The notes below the pieces were generated by a model. It ran no database searches. It was not told the origin of the DNA and saw only the letters and a program-made list of their open reading frames with translations. Below are positions 33,952 to 43,433 of a stretch of DNA of 64,000 bases, in pieces. Numbering within the stretch: position 1 is the stretch's first letter; each line of letters begins with the position of its first letter. Made by a program: the position numbers and the translations under genes. The DNA comes from Streptomyces actuosus (GTDB lineage Bacteria > Actinomycetota > Actinomycetes > Streptomycetales > Streptomycetaceae). The DNA lies in the NCBI RefSeq assembly GCF_016921115.1, contig NZ_JAFFZS010000020.1:1-64000 (forward strand), read 5' to 3'.

Positions 33952-34800
33952 ATGTCCCACCAGGCTCATCAGTCCCACGTGGCTCAGGAGCCCGAGACCC
34001 CGCATCTCGATTTCCACGGCACCACCCCGTACGAGGACTACGTCAAGGCCGACGTCCTCACCCACCTCCAGCACACCCTCTCCGAGGACCCCGGAGAGAT
34101 GGTCTTCCTGGTCACGACCCAGGTGATGGAGCTGTGGTTCACCGTCATCGTCCACGAGTGGGAGACCGCCGCGCAGGCCCTGCGCAGCGACGACGTCCCC
34201 ACGGCGCTGGCGGCGCTGAAGCGGTCCGTCAGGGAGCTGGAGGCGCTGAACGCCTCCTGGACGCCGCTCGGACAGCTCACCCCGGCCCAGTTCAACTCCT
34301 ACCGCAGCGCCCTCGGCGAGGGATCCGGCTTCCAGTCGGCGATGTACCGGCGCATGGAGTTCCTGCTCGGTGAGAAGTCCGCGTCGATGCTGGTCCCGCA
34401 CCGCGGTGCCCCGCGCGTCCACGCCGAGCTGGAGAAGGCCCTGCACGAGCCGAGCCTGTACGACGAGGTCGTACGGCTGCTCGCGCGGCGCGGCCACGCC
34501 GTCCCGGACTCCGTCCTCCAGCGGGACGCGACCCGGCGCCACGAGCCCTCCGAGGCCGTCGAGGCGGCCTGGACGGCCGTCTACGCCGGCGATCCCGACG
34601 ACGAGCTGGCCCGCCTCGGCGAGGCGCTGACCGACGTCGCCGAACTGGTGTGGCGGTGGCGCAACGACCACCTCGTCGCCACCCGTCGCGCGATGGGCGC
34701 GAAGCCCGGCACGGGCGGCTCCGCCGGTGTGGCGTGGCTGGAGAAGCGGGCGCAGAAGAACGTGTTCCCCGAGCTGTGGACGGCGAGGTCCCATGTCTGA
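33952..34800 (+). CDS. kynA: tryptophan 2,3-dioxygenase
   Basis: 282 aa, ATG 33952 after AGGAGA. Family signatures: LDFHGTTPYEDYVKADVL, TTQVMELWFTVIVHEWE and SGFQSAMYRRMEFLLG. A haem enzyme that opens the indole ring of tryptophan to N-formylkynurenine, the first step of catabolism. It overlaps kynU by 8 bp, so the two are coupled. Confidence 0.96.
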   Translation: MSHQAHQSHVAQEPETPHLDFHGTTPYEDYVKADVLTHLQHTLSEDPGEMVFLVTTQVMELWFTVIVHEWETAAQALRSDDVPTALAALKRSVRELEALNASWTPLGQLTPAQFNSYRSALGEGSGFQSAMYRRMEFLLGEKSASMLVPHRGAPRVHAELEKALHEPSLYDEVVRLLARRGHAVPDSVLQRDATRRHEPSEAVEAAWTAVYAGDPDDELARLGEALTDVAELVWRWRNDHLVATRRAMGAKPGTGGSAGVAWLEKRAQKNVFPELWTARSHV

Positions 34801-35980
34801 GCCGGCCGAGCGGGCACGGGAGCTGGACTGTGCGGACGAGCTCGCGCCGGTGCGCGGGCGGTTCGTCCTCGACGACGTCGTGTACCTCGACGGCAACTCG
34901 CTCGGCGCGCTGCCGTCGAACGTGCCGGGGCGGGTCGAGGACGTCGTCCGCCGCCAGTGGGGTGAGCTGCGCATCCGTTCCTGGGAGGAGAGCGGCTGGT
35001 GGACGGCACCCGAGCGGATCGGCGACCGGATCGCGCCGCTCGTGGGGGCCGGGGCCGGCCGGATCGTGGCCGGCGACTCCACCAGCGTCAACGTCTTCAA
35101 GGCGCTGGTCGCCGCGGTCAGGATGGCGGGCGGTGGACGGGACGAGATCGTCGTGGACGCGACGACGTTCCCCACCGACGGCTACATCGCCGAGTCGGCG
35201 GCCCGGATGACGGGCTGCACGCTGCGCCCGGTGCCCCCGGCGCAGGTGCCCGGGGTGCTGGGGGAGCGCACGGCCGCGGTGCTCCTGAACCACGTCGACT
35301 ACCGCACCGGCCGCCTGCACGACCTGCCGTCGCTGACGGCCGCCGTCCACGAGGCCGGCGCCCTCGCCGTCTGGGACCTGTGCCACAGCGCGGGTGCGCT
35401 GCCGGTCGGGCTCGACGAGCACGGCGTCGACCTGGCCGTCGGCTGCACCTACAAGTACCTCAACGGCGGCCCGGGTTCCCCCGCGTACCTGTACGTCCGG
35501 AGCGACCTCCAGCCCCGCTTCGACTCCCCCCTGCCGGGCTGGAACTCGCACGCCGAGCCGTTCGGCATGCGGCAGGACTACGCGCCGGCGGCGGGTGCCC
35601 TGCGGGGCCGCGTCGGCACGCCGGACATCCTGTCCATGCTCGCCCTGGAGGCCGCCCTGGAGGTCTGGGACGGGGTGTCGATCGAAGCGGTGCGGGCCAA
35701 GTCCCTGGCACTGACGGACTTCTTCCTGGAGTGCGTCGAGCAGTACGTGCCGCCGGGCCGTGTCGAGTCCCTGACCCCGGCTGCCCACGCGGAGCGCGGC
35801 AGCCAGGTCGCCCTGCGGTGCGACGACGCCGGGGACGTGATGAAGCGGCTGATCGCGGAGGGTGTGGTCGGCGACTTCCGCGCACCCGACGTCCTGCGCT
35901 TCGGCTTCACGCCCCTGTACGTCGGGTTCGCGGACACGGAGCGGGCGGCTCGGGTGCTGGCCCGGGTTCTGGCCGGCTGA
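34793..35980 (+). CDS. kynU: kynureninase
   Basis: 395 aa from ATG 34793, inside the end of kynA. It has VYLDGNSLGALP near the N-terminus, the aspartate region VWDLCHSAGALPVGL, and the PLP lysine in GCTYKYLNGGPG. It cleaves kynurenine to anthranilate and alanine. With kynA, and a formamidase probably encoded at 37009, the cell can convert tryptophan to anthranilate. Confidence 0.95.
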   Translation: MSEPAERARELDCADELAPVRGRFVLDDVVYLDGNSLGALPSNVPGRVEDVVRRQWGELRIRSWEESGWWTAPERIGDRIAPLVGAGAGRIVAGDSTSVNVFKALVAAVRMAGGGRDEIVVDATTFPTDGYIAESAARMTGCTLRPVPPAQVPGVLGERTAAVLLNHVDYRTGRLHDLPSLTAAVHEAGALAVWDLCHSAGALPVGLDEHGVDLAVGCTYKYLNGGPGSPAYLYVRSDLQPRFDSPLPGWNSHAEPFGMRQDYAPAAGALRGRVGTPDILSMLALEAALEVWDGVSIEAVRAKSLALTDFFLECVEQYVPPGRVESLTPAAHAERGSQVALRCDDAGDVMKRLIAEGVVGDFRAPDVLRFGFTPLYVGFADTERAARVLARVLAG

Positions 35981-36187
35981 GCGCTCGGCCGGAAGCGCCG
36001 TGGGGCGCTGTCGGCCGTCCGCGGTGTCGCCGCGGACGGCCGCGCGGTCCCCGCGTCCTTTCGGCCGGCCGCCGGTGCACGGGGAGCCCGGCCCCGGCCC
36101 GCCCGGGGGCCGTCCCGGGTCCTTCGCGGCCGGCGCGACCTGCGGGACCCCGCCGGCCCGTGCCGCGCGTGGACCGGGCGGCCCCGG

Positions 36188-36829
36188 TCACCGACCGGTG
36201 ACCGGGGCCGCCCCGGCATAGGCTCCCGCCACCGCCGCCGCGTACGCGGCCCGCGCCGCGCACTCCGCCGCGTGGGGGGCGGGGGCCACCCCGGTGGTCA
36301 GCAGCTCCTGGTGGAGCGGCGCGGAAACGGCCCGCACCACGGCCGCCGCATCGGTGCCGGCAGGCAACTCCCCCCGGGCGACGCCCTGTTCGACGCACGG
36401 CACCCACTCCTCCACCCGGACCTCGAAGAACCGCCGCAACGCCGCCGCCGTCCGGCCGTCGCACGGGGCCGCGGCGACCACCGCCCGCAGCAGCGCCCCC
36501 TGCCGGGCATCGGCCGCCTCCCGCTGCACCAGCAGCGCGTAGGCCCGCAGGTCCCCGGGCAGCGACCCGGTCTCCCGGTGGGGCGCCGCGTCGTGGGCCA
36601 GCTCCGCCAGCAGGTCGGTGACCAGCCCGGTCACCGACCCCCACCGGCGGTACACGGTGGTCTTGCCGACCCCGGCCCGCCGGGCGACGTCCGCGAGGTC
36701 GAGGTGGGCGAAGCCGTGTTCGGCCAGGATGTCGCCGGCCGCCCGCAGCACGGCGGTACGGACACGCGCGGTACGCCCTCCGGGACGTACGGTGCCGGGT
36801 CGGGCGGACATGACGGGCTCCTCGGACAC
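36188..36829 (-). CDS. TetR family regulator
   Basis: 213 aa; ATG 36811 is an alternative start. TetR HTH at residues ~25-70: VLRAAGDILAEHGFAHLDLADVARRAGVGKTTVYRRW. The C-terminal ligand domain is Ala-rich. It is divergent from the hydrolase gene at 37009 with 179 bp between, so it probably controls that gene and perhaps the nearby kyn genes. Ligand unknown. Confidence 0.9.
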   Translation of the reverse strand: MSEEPVMSARPGTVRPGGRTARVRTAVLRAAGDILAEHGFAHLDLADVARRAGVGKTTVYRRWGSVTGLVTDLLAELAHDAAPHRETGSLPGDLRAYALLVQREAADARQGALLRAVVAAAPCDGRTAAALRRFFEVRVEEWVPCVEQGVARGELPAGTDAAAVVRAVSAPLHQELLTTGVAPAPHAAECAARAAYAAAVAGAYAGAAPVTGR

Positions 36830-37008
36830 GCGGACGCTACCCCGGCAGCGTAACGAAACTGCAGAACCGTTTACCCCTCACCCTGCGTCACATCCACGGT
36901 GTCGGTGCACGTCACCGGCCTGATAACGTCCCGGCCAACGGCCTATTTCTCTCCTGGTCCACCACGACCCGGTTCACCAAGTCCGTTTCGTCGCTGAGAG
37001 GTTGGAGC

Positions 37009-37878
37009 ATGCCGGACGACGTCGCCGCAACCCGGGCCGCCGCCGAGGAGGAGTCGGCCTTCTCGCACCCGCCCGTCGACCCCGACATCAGTTCCCCCTA
37101 CGGCGACCACCCCGACCAGGTGATCGACTTCTACGCCCCGGGCGGCCTGAGCGGCCCGGGCGGCCTCGCACCCCTGGTCGTCGTCCTGCACGGGGGCGCG
37201 TGGCGATCCCCCCACGACCGGCGGCACGTCAGCCCGTTCGCCGGCTTCCTCGCCCGGCGCGGGTTCGCCGTGGCCAGCGTGGAGTACCGGCGGGGCGCCG
37301 AGCAGCATCCCGCCGTGGCCGGCCGGTGGCCGGAGACCTTCGACGACGTCGCCGCCGCGCTGGACGCGCTGCCCGTCCTCGCCCGCGAGGCGCTGCCGCA
37401 GGCCGACCCGCGCCGCACCGTGCTCACCGGCCACTCGGCGGGCGGGCACCTGGCGCTGTGGGCGGCGGCCCGGCACGTCCTGCCCCCCGACGCACCCTGG
37501 CGCACCGAGGGCCCCGCCCCGCTGCGCGGTGTGGTCGCGCTCGCCCCGATCGCCGACCTGGCGGTCGCCGAGAAGCTCGACGTGTGCGGGAACGCCTCGC
37601 TCCAACTGCTCGGCGGTCAGGAGGGGTTCGCCGATCGCCGGCCGTACGCCGACCCGGCCCTGCTGCTGCCCACCGGCATCGCCACCACCCTGGTGCAGGG
37701 CCGCACCGACCTCGATGTGCCGCAGGCGGTCGCCGAGGCCTACGCGGACGCGGCGGCGAAGGCGGGCGAGATCGTCGGACTGACGCTGCTGGAGGACGTC
37801 GGCCACTTCCCCCTGATCGACCCGGCGGCCGACGCGTGCGCGGTGGTGGCCGAGGAGATCGCACAGCTGGCCTGGTGA
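37009..37878 (+). CDS. alpha/beta hydrolase, probable kynurenine formamidase
   Basis: 289 aa. Motifs: oxyanion HGGAW, nucleophile elbow GHSAGGH (Ser catalytic), late VGHFPLIDP providing the His. The HGG...GHSAGxH layout is that of arylformamidases and related carboxylesterases. Since kynA and kynU lie just upstream and no other formamidase is seen, it is the best candidate to hydrolyse N-formylkynurenine. That assignment is inference from context; a general esterase is the alternative. Confidence 0.75.
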   Translation: MPDDVAATRAAAEEESAFSHPPVDPDISSPYGDHPDQVIDFYAPGGLSGPGGLAPLVVVLHGGAWRSPHDRRHVSPFAGFLARRGFAVASVEYRRGAEQHPAVAGRWPETFDDVAAALDALPVLAREALPQADPRRTVLTGHSAGGHLALWAAARHVLPPDAPWRTEGPAPLRGVVALAPIADLAVAEKLDVCGNASLQLLGGQEGFADRRPYADPALLLPTGIATTLVQGRTDLDVPQAVAEAYADAAAKAGEIVGLTLLEDVGHFPLIDPAADACAVVAEEIAQLAW

Positions 37879-38079
37879 GACCCGGGACGGACCGGCCCGC
37901 CCGGCACCGGTTTCCCGGGCACCGGGTCCCTCCGCCGGCCCGGGTCCGCCCGTCCGGGGTCCCGCTCGCCCGGGTCCGCCCGAACCGGGGCCGGCGCGGC
38001 CGTAGTACCTGAGGCGGAGGGCCCCGAACCCGTCTCCCAGGGGACGACCGCGGCGGCAGGGGCGGCCTACGGTTCTCGC

Positions 38080-39462
38080 GTGACCGACACCAGCAAGACG
38101 CACACCACGGGGCCGTCCAGGGGGGCCGGGACGGCCCCCCTGGACGGCGACTTCGCCGCGTACGTGCCGCGCAGCCCGGAGGTCCGGGCGGTGATGGCGG
38201 CCCTGCGCGGCATGCGGCGGGACCTGATCCAGGACGCCCTCGCCTACCGCCCCCTGCCCCCGTCGAGCGCCGAGGCGCTCATCGTGCGGCGCCTGCCGCC
38301 GTCGCTCAGGCGCCCCGCGGTGTGGGGGCGGCACGCGTTCGTGCTGCTCATGGCGTGGCTGGCCCTCATGGCGGGCGTCTCGGTGGGCGAGGACCTGGGG
38401 TCCCCGGCGTATCTGCTGCTGAGCCTGCTGCCCGCGGCCGCGGTCGCGTCGACCCTGCTGCGGCCCGTCGCCGCGTTCTGGCTGTCCTTCGCCTCCATAC
38501 CTCTGCTCGCCGTGCTCGGCTGGGACCTGGACACCTGGCCGTGGCAGCCGGGCACCTTCGCCGGGCACCTGATGGTGCTCACGCTGGTGGCGCTCCGCAC
38601 CCGCCCGCGCACCGCGGCCTGGATGTGGCTGCTGACGGCGCTCTACGGACTGCTGTCGGAGCCGTTCGCGGGTCACGTCTACGGCTCGGACACGATGGAG
38701 TTCCTGTTCCTGTCGGCGATCGCGCTGCTGGCGGTCACCGTCCGGCACATCCGCCGCGAGGCCCGGCAGGAGGTGACCGCCCAGCAGTCGGCGACCGCAC
38801 ACGAACGCTCCCGGCGCACCCTGTTGGAGGAGCGCACGACCATCGCCAGGGAACTGCACGACGTCGTGGCGCACCACATGTCGGTGGTGGCGATCCAGGC
38901 GGAAGCCGCCCCCTACCGGGTGGAGGACCCGCCCCCGGAGCTGGCCCAGGCCTTCGCCACGATCAGGGAGAACGCGGTGGCGGCCCTGACCGAACTGCGT
39001 CGCGTCCTGGGCGTGGTGCGGGCCGAGGACCACCAGGCCCCCGACGCCCCCCAGCCGACCCTCGCCGACCTGGACGCCCTGCTGGCGAACGTGCGGGAGG
39101 CGGGCCTGACGGTCGAGAAGACGGTCACGGGCGCCGTCCGCGAACTCCCGCCGGGCGTGGAGCTGTCCGCCTACCGCATGATCCAGGAGGCACTGAGCAA
39201 CACGCTCCGCCACGCCCCCGGCGCGACGGCCCGGGTGGAGATCGGCCACGTCATCGGCGGGCTGGGACTGCGCATGGTCAACTCCCCACCCCCGAACCGC
39301 TCGACACCGAAGCCCTCGCCGGGCGCGGGCCACGGCCTGACCGGCATGCGCGAACGCGTCACGATGCTGAACGGTGAGATGACGGCGGGCCCGAGGCCCG
39401 ACGGAGGCTACGAGGTCTCGGTGTTCCTGCCCGCGCGGACCACCGGCGAGGACGAGACATGA
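38080..39462 (+). CDS. sensor histidine kinase (NarL/DesK class)
   Basis: 460 aa from GTG 38080. An N-terminal cytosolic ~75 residues, then about five membrane helices (near residues 85-225), a dimerisation helix with the phosphorylated His260 in ARELHDVVAHHMSVVAIQ, and an HATPase_c domain (SAYRMIQEALSNTLRHAP, GHGLTGMRERV). The middle G box is slightly short. It overlaps the response regulator gene by 4 bp; signal unknown. Confidence 0.93.
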   Translation: MTDTSKTHTTGPSRGAGTAPLDGDFAAYVPRSPEVRAVMAALRGMRRDLIQDALAYRPLPPSSAEALIVRRLPPSLRRPAVWGRHAFVLLMAWLALMAGVSVGEDLGSPAYLLLSLLPAAAVASTLLRPVAAFWLSFASIPLLAVLGWDLDTWPWQPGTFAGHLMVLTLVALRTRPRTAAWMWLLTALYGLLSEPFAGHVYGSDTMEFLFLSAIALLAVTVRHIRREARQEVTAQQSATAHERSRRTLLEERTTIARELHDVVAHHMSVVAIQAEAAPYRVEDPPPELAQAFATIRENAVAALTELRRVLGVVRAEDHQAPDAPQPTLADLDALLANVREAGLTVEKTVTGAVRELPPGVELSAYRMIQEALSNTLRHAPGATARVEIGHVIGGLGLRMVNSPPPNRSTPKPSPGAGHGLTGMRERVTMLNGEMTAGPRPDGGYEVSVFLPARTTGEDET

Positions 39463-40184
39463 CGGGCACGGCCGGCGCGGCGGGTACCGCGGGCGGGGCA
39501 GGTGCGCACGTCCGCGTCCTGATCGCGGACGACCAGATGATGGTGCGCGAGGGCTTCTCGGTCCTGCTGAACGCCATGCCGGGCATCGAGGTGGCCGGCG
39601 AGGCCGTCAACGGGCGCGAGGCCGTGGCGAAGGTCCGCGAACTGTCCCCGGACGTCGTCCTGATGGACATCCGCATGCCCGAGCTGAACGGCATCGAGGC
39701 CACCAGGGAGATCGTCGCGGCGGGCGGCACGGCCAAGGTGCTGGTCCTCACCACCTTCGACCTGGACGAGTACGTCTACCAGGCGCTGCGCGCGGGAGCC
39801 TCGGGCTTCCTGCTGAAGGACGCGTCGGCCCGTCAACTGGCCGACGCCGTAAGGGTGGTGGCGGCCGGGGATGCGCTGCTGGCTCCCTCCGTGACCCGGC
39901 GTCTGATCGCGGAGTTCTCCAGGCTGCCGGTCACCCCGGCGCCCTCGCCGACGCACCCCGGCGCCGGCGCCCGGGCCCCCTACGGGGACCTCACCGAACG
40001 CGAGACGGAGGTCCTGATCCTGATCGCCCAGGGCCTGTCCAACGCGGAGATCGCCGAACGGCTGGTCGTGGCCGAGTCGACGATCAAGACCCATGTCAGC
40101 CGTGTCCTCGTCAAACTCGGCCTGCGGGACCGCACCCAGGCGGCGGTGTTCGCCTACGAGGCGAGGCTGGTGACGCCTGGCTGA
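39459..40184 (+). CDS. LuxR-type response regulator
   Basis: 241 aa. An Ala/Gly leader, then a receiver domain with LIADDQMMVREGF, the phospho-acceptor Asp70 in VVLMDIRMPE, and a C-terminal LuxR HTH (LTEREVEVL-like LTERETEVLILIAQGLSNAEIAERL). It is coupled to the upstream kinase and is its partner. Possible targets are the adjacent P450 or ABC genes, inferred from position only. Confidence 0.95.
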   Translation: MTGTAGAAGTAGGAGAHVRVLIADDQMMVREGFSVLLNAMPGIEVAGEAVNGREAVAKVRELSPDVVLMDIRMPELNGIEATREIVAAGGTAKVLVLTTFDLDEYVYQALRAGASGFLLKDASARQLADAVRVVAAGDALLAPSVTRRLIAEFSRLPVTPAPSPTHPGAGARAPYGDLTERETEVLILIAQGLSNAEIAERLVVAESTIKTHVSRVLVKLGLRDRTQAAVFAYEARLVTPG

Positions 40185-40245
40185 CGGGGTGCCGCGGCCG
40201 ACCGCACCCTGGCCACGCGCGTCCCGCACGCGTTAGCGTCCGGGC

Positions 40246-41463
40246 ATGCCAGCCCCCACCCGTCTCGCCTTCGACCCCTGGGACCCGGCGTTCCTCGCCG
40301 ACCCCTACCCCGCCTACGCCGAGCTGCGCGGCCGCGGGCGGGTCCTGTACTACGAGCCGACCGACCAGTGGCTCGTCCCGCACCACGCGGACGTGTCCGC
40401 GCTGCTGCGGGACCGGCGGCTGGGGCGCACGTACCTGCACCGGTTCGCGCACGAGGACTTCGGGCGGACACCGCCGCCCGCCGAGCACGAGCCGTTCCAC
40501 ACCCTCAACGACCACGGCATGCTCGACCTGGAGCCCCCCGACCACACCCGGATCCGGCGCCTGGTGTCGAAGGCGTTCACCCCGCGGACGGTCGAGCGGC
40601 TGGTGCCGTACGTCGAGCGGCTGGCCGGCGACCTGGTCGACGGCCTGGTCGGGCGGGGCGGCGGGGACCTGCTCGCCGACGTCGCCGAGCCGCTGCCCGT
40701 CGCCGTGATCGCCGAGATGCTGGGCATCCCCGAGGGCGACCGGCACCTGCTGCGCCCCTGGTCGGCGGACATCTGCGGGATGTACGAGCTGAATCCGCCG
40801 GAGGAGGTGGCCCGCCGGGCCGTACGGGCGTCGGTGGAGTTCTCCGGCTACCTGCGCGACCTGATCGCCGCCCGCCGCCGGGAGCCCGGCGACGACCTGA
40901 TCTCCGGGCTGATCGCCGCGCACGACGAGGGCGACCGGCTCACCGAGCAGGAGATGGTCTCCACCGCCGTCCTGCTCCTCAACGCCGGCCACGAGGCCAC
41001 CGTCAACGCCACGGTCAACGGCTGGTGGGCCCTCTTCCGCCACCCGGAGCAGTTGGCGGCCCTGCGCGCCGACCACGGGCTGGTCCCCACCGCGGTGGAG
41101 GAGCTGATGCGGTACGACACCCCGCTCCAGCTGTTCGAGCGCTGGGTGCTGGAGGACATCGAGATCGACGGGACGACGATCCCGCGCGGCGCCGAGATCG
41201 CCATGCTCTTCGGGTCCGCCAACCACGACCCGGCGGTCTTCCGGGCGCCCGAGCGCCTGGACCTCACCCGCTCCGACAACCCCCACATCTCCTTCAGCGC
41301 AGGCATCCACTACTGCATCGGCGCCCCGCTCGCCCGCGTCGAGCTGGCCGCCTCCATGAGGGCCCTGCTCACCCGGGCTCCCGCCCTCGCCCCGGCCGCC
41401 GAGCCCGCCCGCAAGCCGAACTTCGTGATCCGGGGGCTCACCGCCCTGCCCGTCGTGATCTGA
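40246..41463 (+). CDS. cytochrome P450
   Basis: 405 aa, usual size of a soluble bacterial P450. I-helix AGHEATVNATVNG, ExxR region within LMRYDTPLQLFERW, and the haem-binding FSAGIHYCIGAPLARVE with Cys357. It needs a ferredoxin partner, none of which is adjacent. Substrate unknown. Its 3' end overlaps a small minus-strand gene by 26 bp. Confidence 0.95.
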   Translation: MPAPTRLAFDPWDPAFLADPYPAYAELRGRGRVLYYEPTDQWLVPHHADVSALLRDRRLGRTYLHRFAHEDFGRTPPPAEHEPFHTLNDHGMLDLEPPDHTRIRRLVSKAFTPRTVERLVPYVERLAGDLVDGLVGRGGGDLLADVAEPLPVAVIAEMLGIPEGDRHLLRPWSADICGMYELNPPEEVARRAVRASVEFSGYLRDLIAARRREPGDDLISGLIAAHDEGDRLTEQEMVSTAVLLLNAGHEATVNATVNGWWALFRHPEQLAALRADHGLVPTAVEELMRYDTPLQLFERWVLEDIEIDGTTIPRGAEIAMLFGSANHDPAVFRAPERLDLTRSDNPHISFSAGIHYCIGAPLARVELAASMRALLTRAPALAPAAEPARKPNFVIRGLTALPVVI

Positions 41464-41659
41464 GGCGGCGGGCCAGGGCCCCCACGACGAGAGCGGCGGC
41501 CGTGCCGCCGAGGACCGCCAGGGGCAACTCGGCGTACGCAACGCTCCGGTCGGGGGACTGCTCGAACCGCCAGAACCGGTGGCGGAGCCCGACGCACCAC
41601 AGCGCCAGGCCCGCGCCCGCCCCCACGGCCGCGGTCAGACACCCCGCGGCGGCCTGCAT
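41438..41659 (-). CDS. small two-helix membrane protein
   Basis: 73 aa from ATG 41659, preceded by GGGAG at good spacing. Two hydrophobic helices (residues ~3-22 and ~45-62) joined by a polar loop RFWRFEQSPDRS, basic tail. The longer upstream frame is Arg/Pro-rich and unsupported. It is convergent and overlaps the P450 3' end, so it is less certain than its neighbours. Confidence 0.5.
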   Translation of the reverse strand: MQAAAGCLTAAVGAGAGLALWCVGLRHRFWRFEQSPDRSVAYAELPLAVLGGTAAALVVGALARRLRSRRAGR

Positions 41660-41827
41660 CCGCGCTCCCACGCCCGGAAGGGACGTCCTGCGCGCCCCCG
41701 ACGGGTTTCCGCAGCCCCACCACCTCCCGTCCACCCCGCCCGCACGTGCCCTGCGGGGGCGCGGGCGCGGGCGCGTCGCGTCGCGAGGCGGTGGCGCGGC
41801 CGGCCGCGCCACCGCCGGGCGGCGGGT

Positions 41828-43429
41828 TCAGGTGGTCATGTCCCGCCGGCGCAGGCCGGCCAGTCCGGTGGCCGTGAGGGCCGCGGCCAGGCACAGCAGC
41901 ACCAGCGGCGGCGACCAGTGCATCGCCCCGCCCGGCAGCTTCGGCAGGTGGCCGAAGGGGGAGAGGTCCAGCACCCTCTGCGGCAGGTCCAGCGCCGGGC
42001 CGATCCAGCCGATCAGCACGACGGCGCCCGCGACGCCCCACGCGGTCGGCGCGGCACGCGGCACCAGGCCGTACAGCAGCACCGCCGCCCCGCCCAGCAC
42101 CCACACCGCCGGCACCTGCACCAGGCAGGCGCCCACCAGCGCGCCGGCCTCCCGGCCGTGACCGGCGGCCAGCCCGAGGCCCGCCAGGAGCATCAGCCAC
42201 GCCGCCCCGCCGAAGGCGACCAGCAGGTGGCCCGCGGCCCAGCGCAGCCGGCCCAGCGGCCCCGCCAGCACCGCCTCGGCCCGGCCCGAGGTCTCCTCGC
42301 CGTGCAGGCGCAGCACCGACCCCACCACGTACAGCGTGGCGACCAGGCCCATCACGCCCGCCATCGCCGCGAGGAACGCGTCCGTCAGGGCCGCCTGCCC
42401 GCCCATCCGCTCGAAGATCTCGCGGGCCTGCGCGTTGTCACCGACCAGGTCGGCCGCACCCTCGGCCATCCCGCCGTAGACCACCCCGGCGATCAGGAAG
42501 CCGGCCGACCAGCCCAGCACGCTGCCGCGCTGCAACCGCCATGCCAGGGCGCCCGCCGAGCCCAGCCGGCCCGCCGCCGGTCCGGGCCGCGTCGACAGGA
42601 AGCTCATCCCCACGTCACGCCGGCCCGCCAGGGCGTAGGCCACCGCCCCCTGCGCCGCAACCGCCGCCGCGAACAGCAGCAGCACCCACCAGCGTTCCCC
42701 GGCGTAGGCGCGCAGATTCTCCGCCCAGCCCAGGGGCGACAGCCAGGTCAGCACCGACGAGCCGTCGTCCGTCGCCGCGTCGCCCGCCGCGCGCAGCACG
42801 AACGCGGTGCCCAGCACGGCGGACGTCAGGCCGCGCGCCAGGCGTGCGCTCTCCGTCAGCTGCGCGGCGATCGCCGCCGTCGTCGCGAAGAGCAGGCCGA
42901 CCCCCGCGACGCCGAGCGAGAAGGCCACCGCCCCGGCCGAGCCCTGTCCGGCCAGGCCCACCGCCAGCAGCAGGGCCAGGACACCGTCGGCGACGGCCGC
43001 CGCCAGCAGCGCCGCCGTCAGGGAGGCGCGGCGCCCCACCATCCCGGACGCCACCAGTTCCTGCCGGCCGCTCTCCTCCTCGTCACGGGTGTGCCGGACG
43101 ACCACGAGCAGGCTCATGACGGCGGCGAGGACGGCGGCGAACACCCCGATGCGCCAGGCCGTCAGGGCGCCCACGGAGTCGCCGAAGACCGGGCCGATCA
43201 TCGCCCGCAGGGAGGAGTTGGCCTGCATCTGCCGCATCAGGCCGACGCGGTCGGCCTCGGTGGGGTACACCGCCCCCAGGGCGTTCGGCATCGACAGGAC
43301 CATGAGCGTGTTCACCGCGATCCACACCGGGAGCATCACCCGGTCGCGGCGCAGCGCGAAGCGCAGCAGCGTGCCGGTGCCCGCCAGCTGGCGCGTGCTG
43401 CCGGTCCGTACGGCGAAGGCGGTCGTCAT
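41828..43429 (-). CDS. ABC exporter permease
   Basis: 533 aa with about 12 membrane helices in two similar halves, typical of the large single permeases (Tiki/ABC-2 type) paired with one ATPase in actinobacteria. ATG 43429. It follows the ATPase gene by 4 bp. Likely exports a drug or lipid; substrate not defined. Confidence 0.88.
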   Translation of the reverse strand: MTTAFAVRTGSTRQLAGTGTLLRFALRRDRVMLPVWIAVNTLMVLSMPNALGAVYPTEADRVGLMRQMQANSSLRAMIGPVFGDSVGALTAWRIGVFAAVLAAVMSLLVVVRHTRDEEESGRQELVASGMVGRRASLTAALLAAAVADGVLALLLAVGLAGQGSAGAVAFSLGVAGVGLLFATTAAIAAQLTESARLARGLTSAVLGTAFVLRAAGDAATDDGSSVLTWLSPLGWAENLRAYAGERWWVLLLFAAAVAAQGAVAYALAGRRDVGMSFLSTRPGPAAGRLGSAGALAWRLQRGSVLGWSAGFLIAGVVYGGMAEGAADLVGDNAQAREIFERMGGQAALTDAFLAAMAGVMGLVATLYVVGSVLRLHGEETSGRAEAVLAGPLGRLRWAAGHLLVAFGGAAWLMLLAGLGLAAGHGREAGALVGACLVQVPAVWVLGGAAVLLYGLVPRAAPTAWGVAGAVVLIGWIGPALDLPQRVLDLSPFGHLPKLPGGAMHWSPPLVLLCLAAALTATGLAGLRRRDMTT

Positions 43430-43433
43430 GACG

